NCBI RefSeq assembly: GCF_031764535.1
Contig: NZ_CP134499.1
Coordinates: forward strand, 496,001-560,000
DNA: 64,000 bases
Direction of reading: 5' to 3'
DNA from: Pseudomonas sp. SG20056
Lineage (GTDB): Bacteria; Pseudomonadota; Gammaproteobacteria; Pseudomonadales; Pseudomonadaceae
In this document: piece after piece, positions 9,748-18,320 of the stretch
Layout of the letters: each line of letters starts with the position of its first letter
Numbering within the stretch: the first letter of the stretch is position 1
The notes under the pieces: model-generated
Told to the model about the DNA's origin: nothing
Seen by the model: the letters and a program-made list of their open reading frames with translations, nothing else
Databases searched by the model: none
Program-made: the position numbers and the translations under genes

Positions 9748-9923
9748 TACGAAACTCTCCTAAGCGGGAATGCATCTCAATGACCTGTTGCCGAAGCAGA
9801 ATGGAAAAGTGACAGGGCTGTTTGAAATTATTTTTTAGCGAGATTTTAAGGCGCTGCTGTCGATCCTTAACTGGGCGCCGGTTCTTTGTGGGAGGGGGGT
9901 GTCCGTCTTTTTTAGGCGGCCGC

Positions 9924-10877
9924 TTACTGCGCAGTAGGTACAACCTTGGCCCACCAGTTGCCAACGCGTTCGATTTTCACCGGCAAACTCGGCGGTAGTG
10001 CGGCCAGGGCCTTGTCGCTGTCGTGCAGGGGGAAGCTGCCGCTGATGCGCAGGTCGACCAGGCTCGGGTCGAGGCCCAGGTAGCCGCTGCGGTATTCGCC
10101 GAGGGCGTTGAGCAGGTCTTCCAGGCGCAGGTTGTCGGCCACCAGCATGCCGTGGCTCCAGGCCGCCGCGCTGAGTGGCGCAGGCAGCACGCTGCCAAGG
10201 CGCTGGCGTTGCATCAGCACTTGTTCGCCGCTGTGGATAATCCGTTCGCTGCTGCCTTCGGCCGGTTGTGCGGCGACGGCCGACTGCAGCACGGTCAGGC
10301 GTGTGCTGGTGCCTTCGCGGCGCACCAGAAAGCGTGTGCCGAGGGCGCGCAGGCTGCCGTGCTCAGTCAGCACCACAAAGGGGCGCGAGTCGCCGTGCGC
10401 GGTCTGCACGAGGATTTCACCGCTGTGCAGGCGCACCGCGCGCTGACTGTCGCTGAATTCGATGTCCACGGCGCTGGCGCTGTTCAGGCGCACCAGGCTG
10501 TGGTCGCTGAGCAGCAGTTCGCGCTGTTCGCCACGGCCAGTGTGTTCGTCGGCCAGGTAATCGCCAAGCGGGCGTTGCTGCGCCAACAGGCCGAGCGCCA
10601 GGGCGCTGCTCAGCAGCAGGCCGAGTGCGGTGCCGCCCACACGCCGTAGACCTTTGCTGCGTGCACTGTGCAGCAAGGCTTGCCGCGCCGGCGCTGCGGC
10701 GGCCGAAGCCAGGCGGATATCCAGGCCATTGAGCTGCTGCCAGACCCGCGCATGTTCGGGATGCGCCGCCAGCCATGCGGCGAACGCATGCTGTTGTTCC
10801 GCGCTGACCGTGCCTGAGTCCAGGCACAGTTGCCATTCGATGGCGGCATCCAGCACCTGGGCCGATACCGCGCTCAT
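9924..10877 (-). CDS. FecR-family anti-sigma regulator
   Basis: A 317-residue transmembrane regulator. The N-terminal cytoplasmic DUF4880-type segment (AIEWQLCLDSG, HPEHARVWQQL) binds the sigma factor. One membrane helix follows (about 80-100), then a periplasmic FecR domain that receives the signal from the receptor's STN domain. I chose the ATG at 10877, which overlaps the sigma stop by 4 bases (ATGA), over the longer frame beginning at 10907 inside the sigma gene. It lies between the sigma and receptor genes. Confidence 0.9.
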   Translation of the reverse strand: MSAVSAQVLDAAIEWQLCLDSGTVSAEQQHAFAAWLAAHPEHARVWQQLNGLDIRLASAAAAPARQALLHSARSKGLRRVGGTALGLLLSSALALGLLAQQRPLGDYLADEHTGRGEQRELLLSDHSLVRLNSASAVDIEFSDSQRAVRLHSGEILVQTAHGDSRPFVVLTEHGSLRALGTRFLVRREGTSTRLTVLQSAVAAQPAEGSSERIIHSGEQVLMQRQRLGSVLPAPLSAAAWSHGMLVADNLRLEDLLNALGEYRSGYLGLDPSLVDLRISGSFPLHDSDKALAALPPSLPVKIERVGNWWAKVVPTAQ

Positions 10878-11392
10878 TGCGGCTCTCCGTACAGGGCGAT
10901 GTAGCACTGGCGCAGCCCCTGAGCCAGATACTGGCGCACGCGAGAGACGGAAACGCCGAGGCGCTCGGCGATTTCCGCGTGGCCCATACCATCCAGACGG
11001 TTATGCAGAAAGGCAGCGCGGGCGTTGCTTGACAGCTGGCCGAGCAGGCGGTCGATCTCGCGCAGTGCGTCCAGGGCCAGCGCCTGTTCTTCGGCGCTGG
11101 GTTGCACGTCGTGCGGTTGCTGGCCGAGTTCTTCGAGGTAAGCCCGTTCCAGCGCGCTGCGGCGGAAGTGATCGATCAGCAGTCCCTTGGCGATGGTGGT
11201 CAGCAGCGCGCGCGGCTCGCGGGCCTGGTCCAGATCGCTGCGCCCGAGCAGGCGGACAAAGGTGTCCTGACTGAGGTCTTCGGCGCGTTCCGGGCTGTAC
11301 AGGCTTTTGCGCAGCCAGCCGAGCAGCCAGTCACGGTGATCGCGATAGAACAGGCCGACAACTTGCTGGTGGGTGGAATCGCCGGCCGACAC
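10874..11392 (-). CDS. ECF sigma factor, FecI family
   Basis: A 172-residue iron-starvation sigma factor. Region 2 is visible as YRDHRDWLLGWL through EDLSQDTFVRLL and IDHFRR, and region 4 as LGVSVSRVRQYLAQGLRQCY. It should direct transcription of the neighbouring receptor once the siderophore is bound. I place the start at GTG 11392: GAGGT lies just upstream, the protein then matches the family length, and the longer ATG frame (from 11470) would cover the candidate Fur box. First gene of the operon. Confidence 0.9.
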   Translation of the reverse strand: MSAGDSTHQQVVGLFYRDHRDWLLGWLRKSLYSPERAEDLSQDTFVRLLGRSDLDQAREPRALLTTIAKGLLIDHFRRSALERAYLEELGQQPHDVQPSAEEQALALDALREIDRLLGQLSSNARAAFLHNRLDGMGHAEIAERLGVSVSRVRQYLAQGLRQCYIALYGEPQ

Positions 11393-11419
11393 GCGGACCT
11401 CGCAATAGTAGATAGGAAA

Positions 11420-11440
11420 CAAATCAAGAATTATTCGCAT
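11420..11440 (-). promoter_or_regulatory. Candidate Fur box before the ECF sigma gene
   Basis: On the minus strand the bases read GCGAATAATTCTTGATTTG, an AT-rich island that resembles the Fur consensus (GATAATGATAATCATTATC) in its AATAATTCTTGAT core. It lies about 30-50 bases upstream of the sigma GTG, where iron-starvation sigma genes are normally Fur-repressed. The match is partial. Confidence 0.5.
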
Positions 11441-11598
11441 ATGATGACAGCGCCGCCCCCTGCGCTGCAATCAGCCGATGCGCTGCCGCGATGGGTGGTT
11501 GCGCGTGCCCTGCCAGCGCCATGACATAGATGCAGATCAATAGCCGCTGACCGTCCGCGCGCTAGAGTGGCCGGCCTTGTTGGCTGAGCGTTTTATCC

Positions 11599-12915
11599 AT
11601 GGCACCGACTCCGCGTTACCCCGAGCTGCTCTCGCCAGCCGGCACCCTGAAGAATATGCGCTATGCCTTCGCCTACGGCGCCGATGCGGTGTACGCCGGG
11701 CAGCCGCGCTACAGCCTGCGAGTGCGCAACAACGAGTTCGACCACGCCAACCTTGAGGCGGGCATTCGCGAGGCCCATGCCCAGGGAAAGCAATTCTATG
11801 TGGTGGTCAATATCGCGCCACATAACGCCAAGCTGAAGACCTTCCTGCGCGATCTGCTGCCGGTGGTGCTGATGGGGCCGGATGCGCTGATCATGTCCGA
11901 CCCCGGTTTGATCATGCTGGTGCGTGAGCACTTCCCGCAGATGCCGATTCACCTGTCGGTGCAGGCCAATGCGGTGAACTGGGCCAGCGTGCAGTTCTGG
12001 AAGCAGCAGGGCCTCTCACGGGTGATCCTGTCGCGCGAGCTGTCGTTGGAGGAAATTGGCGAAATCCGCAGTGAAGTGCCGGGCATGGAGCTGGAAGTCT
12101 TCGTCCATGGCGCCTTGTGCATGGCCTATTCCGGGCGCTGCCTGCTGTCGGGCTATATCAACAAGCGTGACCCCAATCAGGGCAGCTGTACCAATGCCTG
12201 CCGCTGGCAATACGCCGCCAAGCCAGCGGTCGAGAGCGAATTGGGCGATGTGGTACAACTGGTCGAGCCGACTCTGGGCTTGGGCGCGCCGACCGAACAG
12301 CTGTTTCTGCTGGAAGACGCCAGCCGCCCTGGCGAGCAGATGGCCGCCTTCGAGGACGAACACGGCACCTACATCATGAACTCCAAGGACCTGCGCGCGG
12401 TGCAGCATGTCGAGCGCCTGGTGCGTATGGGCGTGCATTCGTTGAAGATCGAAGGGCGCACCAAGTCCCACTACTATGTGGCGCGCACCGCTCAGGTGTA
12501 CCGCAAGGCGATTGATGATGCGCTGGCGGGCAAACCCTTCGACAAGAGCCTGATGGACACTCTGGAATCGCTCGCCCATCGCGGTTACACCGAGGGTTTT
12601 CTGCGCCGCCATGTGCACGATGAATATCAGAACTACGAGCGTGGCAGCTCGGTGTCGGATCAGCAGCAGTTTGTCGGTGAGCTGACCGGCGAGCGCCGTG
12701 GTGAGCTGGCCGAGGTGCGGGTAAAAAACCGCTTTGCTGTCGGCGATGGCCTGGAGCTGATGACGCCCCAGGGTAATCTGCGCTTTACCCTAGAACAGCT
12801 GGAGAACCCTCAAGGCCAGGCAGTAGCAGTTGCGCCCGGCGACGGCCATGTGCTGTATCTGCCGGTGCCGCCCGAGGTGCAGCTGCAATACGCTCTGCTG
12901 ATGCGCGATTTGTAG
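11599..12915 (+). CDS. trhP: tRNA 5-hydroxyuridine synthase TrhP (U32 family)
   Basis: A 438-residue member of the U32 family, very close to E. coli YegQ/TrhP. TrhP makes 5-hydroxyuridine at tRNA position 34 in a prephenate-dependent, oxygen-independent route. The first 100 residues (PELLSPAGTLKNMRYAFAYG, YVVVNIAPHN, MSDPGLIMLVREHFP) and the block FVHGALCMAYSGRCLLSGY through GSCTNACRW are nearly identical to the enzyme family; the cysteines of the latter block are thought to hold an iron-sulfur centre. It is a single gene transcribed away from the iron operon. Confidence 0.93.
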   Translation: MAPTPRYPELLSPAGTLKNMRYAFAYGADAVYAGQPRYSLRVRNNEFDHANLEAGIREAHAQGKQFYVVVNIAPHNAKLKTFLRDLLPVVLMGPDALIMSDPGLIMLVREHFPQMPIHLSVQANAVNWASVQFWKQQGLSRVILSRELSLEEIGEIRSEVPGMELEVFVHGALCMAYSGRCLLSGYINKRDPNQGSCTNACRWQYAAKPAVESELGDVVQLVEPTLGLGAPTEQLFLLEDASRPGEQMAAFEDEHGTYIMNSKDLRAVQHVERLVRMGVHSLKIEGRTKSHYYVARTAQVYRKAIDDALAGKPFDKSLMDTLESLAHRGYTEGFLRRHVHDEYQNYERGSSVSDQQQFVGELTGERRGELAEVRVKNRFAVGDGLELMTPQGNLRFTLEQLENPQGQAVAVAPGDGHVLYLPVPPEVQLQYALLMRDL

Positions 12916-12924
12916 ACGCAACCC

Positions 12925-13629
12925 TTACATCGAGTGCGCGCGTTGGCGGCGGCGGCTGTTGAGTTGCTGCAGCAGTGCCGGCAGGTTGTCGAGCTGCTGC
13001 TGGCGCGCCTTGCTGAACAGAATCAGCGCCAGCTCGGCAGTCACTAAGGCATCAGCACTGGCATGGTGACGTTGCTGCACCTGCAGACCGAAATGCTGCG
13101 TCCAGTCGTCCAGCCCGGCGTGGGGCAGTTTGGCTTTGGGGCACAGAAGCGGGGCGATTTCGGCAACGTCAAAGAAAGCGTGCTGCAAGCGGTAGCCCAG
13201 GCTTTGCTTGAGCGCGCGAGCGAGCATGCGCTGGTCGAACTCGGCGTGGAAGGCTAGCAGCGGACTGTCGCCGACAAATTCCATAAAGCTCAGCAGGGCT
13301 TCTGCTGGATCCTCGCCATTGGCGATCTCATTGGGTGCGATGCCGTGGATCAGGGTGCTGGCGCTGGCCTGATGACCGTCGCGTTGCAGGGTGCATTCGA
13401 ATTGCTGGCTAAGGTCGATGGCGCCGTTTTCGATCACTACCGCGCCGATCGACAGCACCTGATCGCGGCGCATATTCAGCCCGCTGGTTTCCAGATCGAG
13501 AATCACGAAGCGCTGTTGCTGCAGTGGGCGTTCATCCAATGCGCAGGGTTCGGCCAGTTGGCTGCGCCGCTCCAGCTGCAGTTGGGTCAGGGCCGGGCCG
13601 CGGCCGCTAAACCAGGTGAACTTGCTCAT
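12925..13629 (-). CDS. DEDDh 3'-5' exonuclease (DnaQ-like)
   Basis: A 234-residue exonuclease-fold protein. The DEDDh catalytic set is visible: ILDLETSG (Asp, Glu) near residue 45, FHAEFD near 127 and HHASADA near 187 (His, Asp). Members digest single-stranded DNA or RNA from the 3' end. The start codon overlaps the stop of the upstream DUF294 gene by 4 bases, so the two are translationally coupled. This pair often accompanies the acetate-type symporter in other Pseudomonas; its physiological substrate is not known. Confidence 0.88.
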   Translation of the reverse strand: MSKFTWFSGRGPALTQLQLERRSQLAEPCALDERPLQQQRFVILDLETSGLNMRRDQVLSIGAVVIENGAIDLSQQFECTLQRDGHQASASTLIHGIAPNEIANGEDPAEALLSFMEFVGDSPLLAFHAEFDQRMLARALKQSLGYRLQHAFFDVAEIAPLLCPKAKLPHAGLDDWTQHFGLQVQQRHHASADALVTAELALILFSKARQQQLDNLPALLQQLNSRRRQRAHSM

Positions 13630-15557
13630 AGTTGGTACCTCACTGCCAGGCTGCTCTGTAGCCGCTGCGCCTGGCGGAAAGATTCACGCAGGATGCGCCG
13701 GTCGAGGTGGTTGAGGTTATCGGGATCGACGCGGTTGGAATAGGGCTGGCCATTGCGAGCCTGCAGCTGGTGCTGTTGCATGCGGGCCTGCTGAATGTAG
13801 TGGTAGGCCTCTTCATAAGCTGCGCCATCCTGGGCTTCGATCACTCCGTGCTGAATCAGTGCGCGCAGGCGTTCGAGGGTGTTGCAGGCCGGCACGCCAT
13901 GAGCCAGGGCGAGCAGGCGGGCGCCGTCAACGAAGGGCGTCAGGCCTTGGACTTTGAGGTCCAGGGTGTCCTTTTCAGCCCCAGTGCGCGCCACCACGAA
14001 GTCGCGGAACATGCCGACGGGTGGCCGCTGGCGTAAAGCGTTTTCGGCCAGCATGCGCTGGAACAGGCTATTGCCAGCCACCTGCAGCAACAACCCCTGG
14101 CGCAGCTGCTCGCAGCCCTCAGTCTCGCCCCATACGGCGCGCAGATCGAAATAGATGCTCGAAGCCAGCAGGTTCTCCGGGGTGGCTTCTTGCACAAAGC
14201 TGCTGAAACGGCGTGACCACTCCTGACGCGACAGGCACAGCTCGGGGTTGCCGGCCATGATATTGCCCTTGCACAGGGTAAAGCCGCACTGCGCCAGACG
14301 CTGGTTGATCTCCTGGGCCAGCGGCAGCAGACGCGCGCGAATGGCGGCGGCCTCGGCTGCGTCAGCGGCTTCGAAGAGAATGCCGTTGTCCTGATCGGTA
14401 TGCAGAGTTTGTTCGCTGCGCCCCTCGCTGCCGAATACCAGCCAGGTAAACGGCACGCCAGGGTCGCCCAGGTCTTCCAGAGTCAGCTCGATCACTCGGC
14501 AGACGGTGTGATCGTTGAGCAGGGTGATCAGCTGGGTGATCTGCGTCGAACTGGCGCCGTGGGCGAGCATGCTGTCGACCAGTTGCCGCACATCGCTGCG
14601 CAGCGCCGCCAGGGTCTCCACTCGCCCGGCATGGCGAATGGTGCGCGCCAGGTGCACCAGGTCGACGCGCTGCAGGCTGAACAGATCGCGCTCGGAAATT
14701 ACCCCGCACAGCTGGCCATGCTCAACCAGGCAGACGTGGGCAATATGCCGTTCGGTCATGGCCAGCGCCGCATCGAAGGCGCTGGCATCCGGCGGCAGGT
14801 GGAAGGGTGATTGGGTCATCAGGCGGTCGATGGGCTGCGTCAGGTCGACGCCATCGGCCACCACGCGGCGCAGGTCGCGCAGGGTGAAGATGCCTAGCGG
14901 CTTCAGTTTGGGGTCAGCGATCACGATGCTGCCGACCTGCTGCTCGTGCATCAGCTTGACCGCATCGCGCAGCGGCATGTCCGGGGCGCAACTGATCGGG
15001 GTGCGCATGGCCAGTTGGCCGAGGCGGGTGTCGAGGGAATATTGCGCGCCGAGGGTTTCCACCGCGCGCATTTGCACCTGCTGATTGACCTGGTCGAGCA
15101 GGCTGCTGACCCCGCGCAGGGCAAAGTCGCGCAGGGGGTTGGACAGCGAGAACAGCTTGATAAATGCCGGCTTGTTCAGCAGCAGGCAGAAGGTGTCCTC
15201 AGCGGCCAGGTGTTCGGTGCGGGTGGCGCGTTCGCCGATCAGTGCGGCCAACGGGAAGCATTCGCCGGTGGTGATCTCGAAGGTGGTTTCCGTGCCGCGT
15301 CGCGCCGAATGCGGGCGCTCGCCATGCACGCGGCCCTGCTTGACGATGTAGAAGTGCTCAACCGGGCCGTCGGTCGGCTTGATGATGGTTTCGCCTTCGC
15401 CATAAAAGCGCAGCTGACAGTTCTCCACCAGATACGCCAGGTGGGCGGTGTCCATTTGGTTGAACGGCGGGAATTTCTGCAGAAAGGCCATGGTGCCATG
15501 GATGTTCTGCAGCACCGCCGTCTTGCCTGCCTGAGCAATTGCGTCCGGTGTACTCAT
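13626..15557 (-). CDS. cNMP-binding, CBS and DUF294 nucleotidyltransferase-like protein
   Basis: A 643-residue cytoplasmic multidomain protein: an N-terminal cyclic-nucleotide-binding-like domain (about 20-140), two CBS domains (about 165-290) and a DUF294 nucleotidyltransferase-like domain with GSEGRSEQTLHTDQDN (about 380), then the DUF294 C-terminal region. The GSxxR and DxD-like (TDQDN) residues resemble the GlnD/PII-uridylyltransferase active site. I favour the ATG at 15557, with GAGG 7 bases upstream, over the ATG at 15587 with no binding site. Coupled to the exonuclease gene. The family is associated with acetate symporters, where a regulatory role is suspected. Confidence 0.87.
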   Translation of the reverse strand: MSTPDAIAQAGKTAVLQNIHGTMAFLQKFPPFNQMDTAHLAYLVENCQLRFYGEGETIIKPTDGPVEHFYIVKQGRVHGERPHSARRGTETTFEITTGECFPLAALIGERATRTEHLAAEDTFCLLLNKPAFIKLFSLSNPLRDFALRGVSSLLDQVNQQVQMRAVETLGAQYSLDTRLGQLAMRTPISCAPDMPLRDAVKLMHEQQVGSIVIADPKLKPLGIFTLRDLRRVVADGVDLTQPIDRLMTQSPFHLPPDASAFDAALAMTERHIAHVCLVEHGQLCGVISERDLFSLQRVDLVHLARTIRHAGRVETLAALRSDVRQLVDSMLAHGASSTQITQLITLLNDHTVCRVIELTLEDLGDPGVPFTWLVFGSEGRSEQTLHTDQDNGILFEAADAAEAAAIRARLLPLAQEINQRLAQCGFTLCKGNIMAGNPELCLSRQEWSRRFSSFVQEATPENLLASSIYFDLRAVWGETEGCEQLRQGLLLQVAGNSLFQRMLAENALRQRPPVGMFRDFVVARTGAEKDTLDLKVQGLTPFVDGARLLALAHGVPACNTLERLRALIQHGVIEAQDGAAYEEAYHYIQQARMQQHQLQARNGQPYSNRVDPDNLNHLDRRILRESFRQAQRLQSSLAVRYQL

Positions 15558-15747
15558 GGGCGGCCTCACAGTTTTTTGAGTATCCATGGTCGGCTGGTGC
15601 GGCCGCCTGCGCCATTGGACGTAAGTCTAGATACCGTTTATCCCAGTAGCGTCAAAAAAACTTTCTTCATCAGATCAGTGACTTATGAATCTGTCTGAGT
15701 TGCTGCTGGCGTTTCGTCAGTAAGGCGTCAGAAAAATGCTTTTGCTG

Positions 15748-15756
15748 TGGCATAAT
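15748..15756 (+). promoter_or_regulatory. Candidate extended -10 promoter of pgaABCD
   Basis: TGG-CATAAT matches an extended -10 element (TGn plus five of six bases of TATAAT). No convincing -35 lies 17 bases upstream (TCAGAA). Transcription from here would give a leader of about 70 bases before the pgaA GTG. Confidence 0.4.
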
Positions 15757-15814
15757 GCGCGCCGATGTCAAAAAAATGCCTTTGCACAGCCTGTGCCTTG
15801 TTGTAACCCAGTCA

Positions 15815-15831
15815 ATACAGGGACGTAGTCC
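15815..15831 (+). promoter_or_regulatory. RsmA/CsrA binding site over the pgaA ribosome binding site
   Basis: ATACAGGGACGT at 15815-15826 matches 11 of 12 positions of the CsrA consensus RUACARGGAUGU and contains the AGGGA ribosome binding site of pgaA. GGAC and GTCC (15821-15824 and 15828-15831) can pair. In E. coli, CsrA represses pgaA translation by covering the ribosome binding site; the same control by RsmA is expected here. Confidence 0.65.
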
Positions 15832-18309
15832 GTGACCTTAGATGTAAAGACCAGCCGCGTAGTGGTAAGCGCGACTCGCCGCTTGATTTGTGAAAAAACC
15901 AGCCTGTTGTGTTCCGCCTTGTTGTTCAGCGCCTGGGTGCAGGGCCAGCCGGCCTATGACGCCCTGCTCGAGCGTGCGCGTAGCGGTGACTACCAGCCGG
16001 CCTTGAGTTTTTTGCGCGCGCAGCAGGCCAACTGGCAATCGCCGCGTTACCTGAATGATCACCTGCTGATTGCCGGCTGGGCCGGTGAGGACGCAGAAGT
16101 GGTTGCGCTGTATGAGCAGCAGGCAAGCGCACAGATGCTGTCGGCCGATGCCCTGGCCGTTGTCGCGCGTGCTTACCGCAACCTGCGCCAGTGGCCGGCC
16201 GCCCTGGCGGTTTATCAGCAGGGGTTGGCGCGCTTTGCCGAGCACCAGGGGCTGCTGCTCGGCCAGGTCATGACCCTGGCCGATGCCGGGCAACACGCTG
16301 CGGCGATTGCTCAGGGCCAGGCGCTGGTGAATCAGGCCACGGAGGATGCCGAACGCCGCCTGGTGCTCGGCTATGCCTACCTGAGCGCGGGTCAGCGCTA
16401 TGCCGCGCTGCATGAAATCGACCGCGCCCATGATCTGGCTCCGGGGCGCGCCGATGTGGCGCGCGAGTACCTGCTGAGCCTGCAGCGTGCCGGCTTGCCA
16501 CAGCAGGCCCTGGCCCTGAATCAGCGCTACTCGGGCCTGCTGGACGCGGCCCAGGTGCGTCAGTTGCAGGGCGATGTGCTCGCTGAGCAGGTGCGTCTGG
16601 CGGACATGGCCACGCGCAGCGAAGGCGAGCGCTTTCAGATCGCCGACCGCGCCCTGGCCGAGGCCGAGCAGTTATTGCAGCGTTGGGCCGAGCAGCCCGA
16701 GGCCGAGGCGGACAGCCGGCGCGTGCGCATCGACCGCCTGGGGGCGTTGCATGCACGGGTGCGGATGCGCGAGGTGCTGGCGCAGTACCAGCAGTTGCAA
16801 ACTGAACAGGTCGAGCTGCCAGGCTATGCACTGCGTTGGGTGGCCTCCGCCATGCTCTATCTGCGTCAGCCCGAGCAGGCTGCCGAACTCTACCGCCAGG
16901 TCCTGGCCGGTGAAGACGACAAGCACCCGGAGTGGTTGGAAGATCAGCGCAGCCTGTTTTACGCCCTGGTGGAAAGCGAACAGCTGGACGCCGCGCAGCA
17001 ACAGGCCGAGCAGTTGGCTGCGCAGCAGCCGCCACGCCTGTACCTGCTCGGCAACCCCGAGGCGGAACCCAATGCACGCTGGCTGGAAGCTCAGGCGTTG
17101 CGTGCCACTGCCTACCTGCAGGTGAATGACACCCCCGCCGCTGAGCAGGCCTACGCGCAACTGGCCGACAATGCGCCGAACAACAGTGCGCTGCGCACCG
17201 CGCGCGCCGGCCTGTACCTGGCGCGTGGCTGGCCGCGGCGCGCCGAGGATGAGTTGAAAGTGGTGGAAAGTACCGCCCCGCGCAACCTTGCCCTGGAGGT
17301 CGAGCAGGGCCTTGCGGCACTGGAGCTGCAGGAATGGCGACAGCTGGATCTGCTCGCCGATGATGTGATCCAGCGCTACCCGGAGAGTCTGCAGGCGCAA
17401 CGGCTGCAGCGCTTGCGCCAGGTGCATCATATGGCTGAGCTGCAAGTCTCCGGCTACCGTGGTCTGGGCTCGGGTAGCAGTGTCTCCGGCGGCCATGACC
17501 TGGGCATCGACACCACCCTGTACAGCGCGCCCTTGCAGGATGACTGGCGGCTGTTTGTCGGCGGCGGTTATGCCACTGGTGATTTCGAGGAAGGGCGCGG
17601 CCAGCACCGCTGGATGCGCACCGGTGCCGAATGGCGGGTACGCAACCACACCGTCGAGGCCGAGATGTCGCGTCATGACTTCGGGCATGGCAGCTCGCTG
17701 GGGTTGCGCCTGAGCGGTAGCCACGATATCGACGATCACTGGCAGTACGGCTGGTCGGCGCAGCATCTTTCCAGCGATACGCCGTTGCGTGCGTTGAATG
17801 CCGATATCACGGCCGACAGCCTGAGTGGCTACCTGCGCTGGCGCGGTGATGAGCGACGCGAGTGGCGTGCGTCGGTCAATACCGCGCATTTCAGTGATGG
17901 CAACAACCGCTATGGCCTGCTGCTTGATGGCAGCCAGCGCTTCTACACCGCACCGACCTGGCAGGCCGACCTGGGCCTGGAACTGGGCGTAAGCGGCAAC
18001 AGTGGCTCGGATGAAGTGCCGTACTTCAATCCCGAGGCCGAGTTCAGTGTGCTGCCTAGCGTAAAGCTGTCGCACACCCTGTATCGGCGTTACCAGACGG
18101 TCTGGAGTCAGCAGGCTGAACTGGGCGCGGGCAGCAACAGCCAGCGCGGCTACGGTACCGATGCCGTCGGCCTGATCAGTTACGGCCAGCGTCTGCGTTT
18201 CGCCGATCGCTTCGACGGCGGCCTGGCCATCTCCGCCCTGAGCCGCGCCTACGACGGTGAGCGCGAGCAGGAAGTGCGCGTGCTGTTCGACGTCAATTAC
18301 CGCTTTTAA
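15832..18309 (+). CDS. pgaA: PgaA, PNAG export porin
   Basis: An 825-residue outer membrane exporter for poly-beta-1,6-N-acetylglucosamine. An N-terminal extension and hydrophobic signal segment (about residues 20-38) lead into a long series of TPR helices (to about 520), which guide the polymer in the periplasm, and a C-terminal beta barrel (about 540-825) ending in VRVLFDVNYRF. Length is close to E. coli PgaA (807). I use GTG 15832, with AGGGA 8 bases upstream; the first hydrophobic run starts late, so a slightly shorter protein is possible. First gene of pgaABCD, 11 bases before pgaB. Confidence 0.93.
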   Translation: MTLDVKTSRVVVSATRRLICEKTSLLCSALLFSAWVQGQPAYDALLERARSGDYQPALSFLRAQQANWQSPRYLNDHLLIAGWAGEDAEVVALYEQQASAQMLSADALAVVARAYRNLRQWPAALAVYQQGLARFAEHQGLLLGQVMTLADAGQHAAAIAQGQALVNQATEDAERRLVLGYAYLSAGQRYAALHEIDRAHDLAPGRADVAREYLLSLQRAGLPQQALALNQRYSGLLDAAQVRQLQGDVLAEQVRLADMATRSEGERFQIADRALAEAEQLLQRWAEQPEAEADSRRVRIDRLGALHARVRMREVLAQYQQLQTEQVELPGYALRWVASAMLYLRQPEQAAELYRQVLAGEDDKHPEWLEDQRSLFYALVESEQLDAAQQQAEQLAAQQPPRLYLLGNPEAEPNARWLEAQALRATAYLQVNDTPAAEQAYAQLADNAPNNSALRTARAGLYLARGWPRRAEDELKVVESTAPRNLALEVEQGLAALELQEWRQLDLLADDVIQRYPESLQAQRLQRLRQVHHMAELQVSGYRGLGSGSSVSGGHDLGIDTTLYSAPLQDDWRLFVGGGYATGDFEEGRGQHRWMRTGAEWRVRNHTVEAEMSRHDFGHGSSLGLRLSGSHDIDDHWQYGWSAQHLSSDTPLRALNADITADSLSGYLRWRGDERREWRASVNTAHFSDGNNRYGLLLDGSQRFYTAPTWQADLGLELGVSGNSGSDEVPYFNPEAEFSVLPSVKLSHTLYRRYQTVWSQQAELGAGSNSQRGYGTDAVGLISYGQRLRFADRFDGGLAISALSRAYDGEREQEVRVLFDVNYRF

Positions 18310-18320
18310 GGATTTCCCCC

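Noticed and set aside
10877..11470. Longer sigma and FecR proteins from upstream ATGs (11470 and 10907)
   Set aside because: The longer sigma would cover the Fur-like site and has no binding site; the longer FecR start lies inside the sigma gene, while GTG 11392 and ATG 10877 fit the family.
16672..18075. 467-codon minus-strand frame opposite pgaA
   Set aside because: Shadow frame with no motif; pgaA is certain from the operon.
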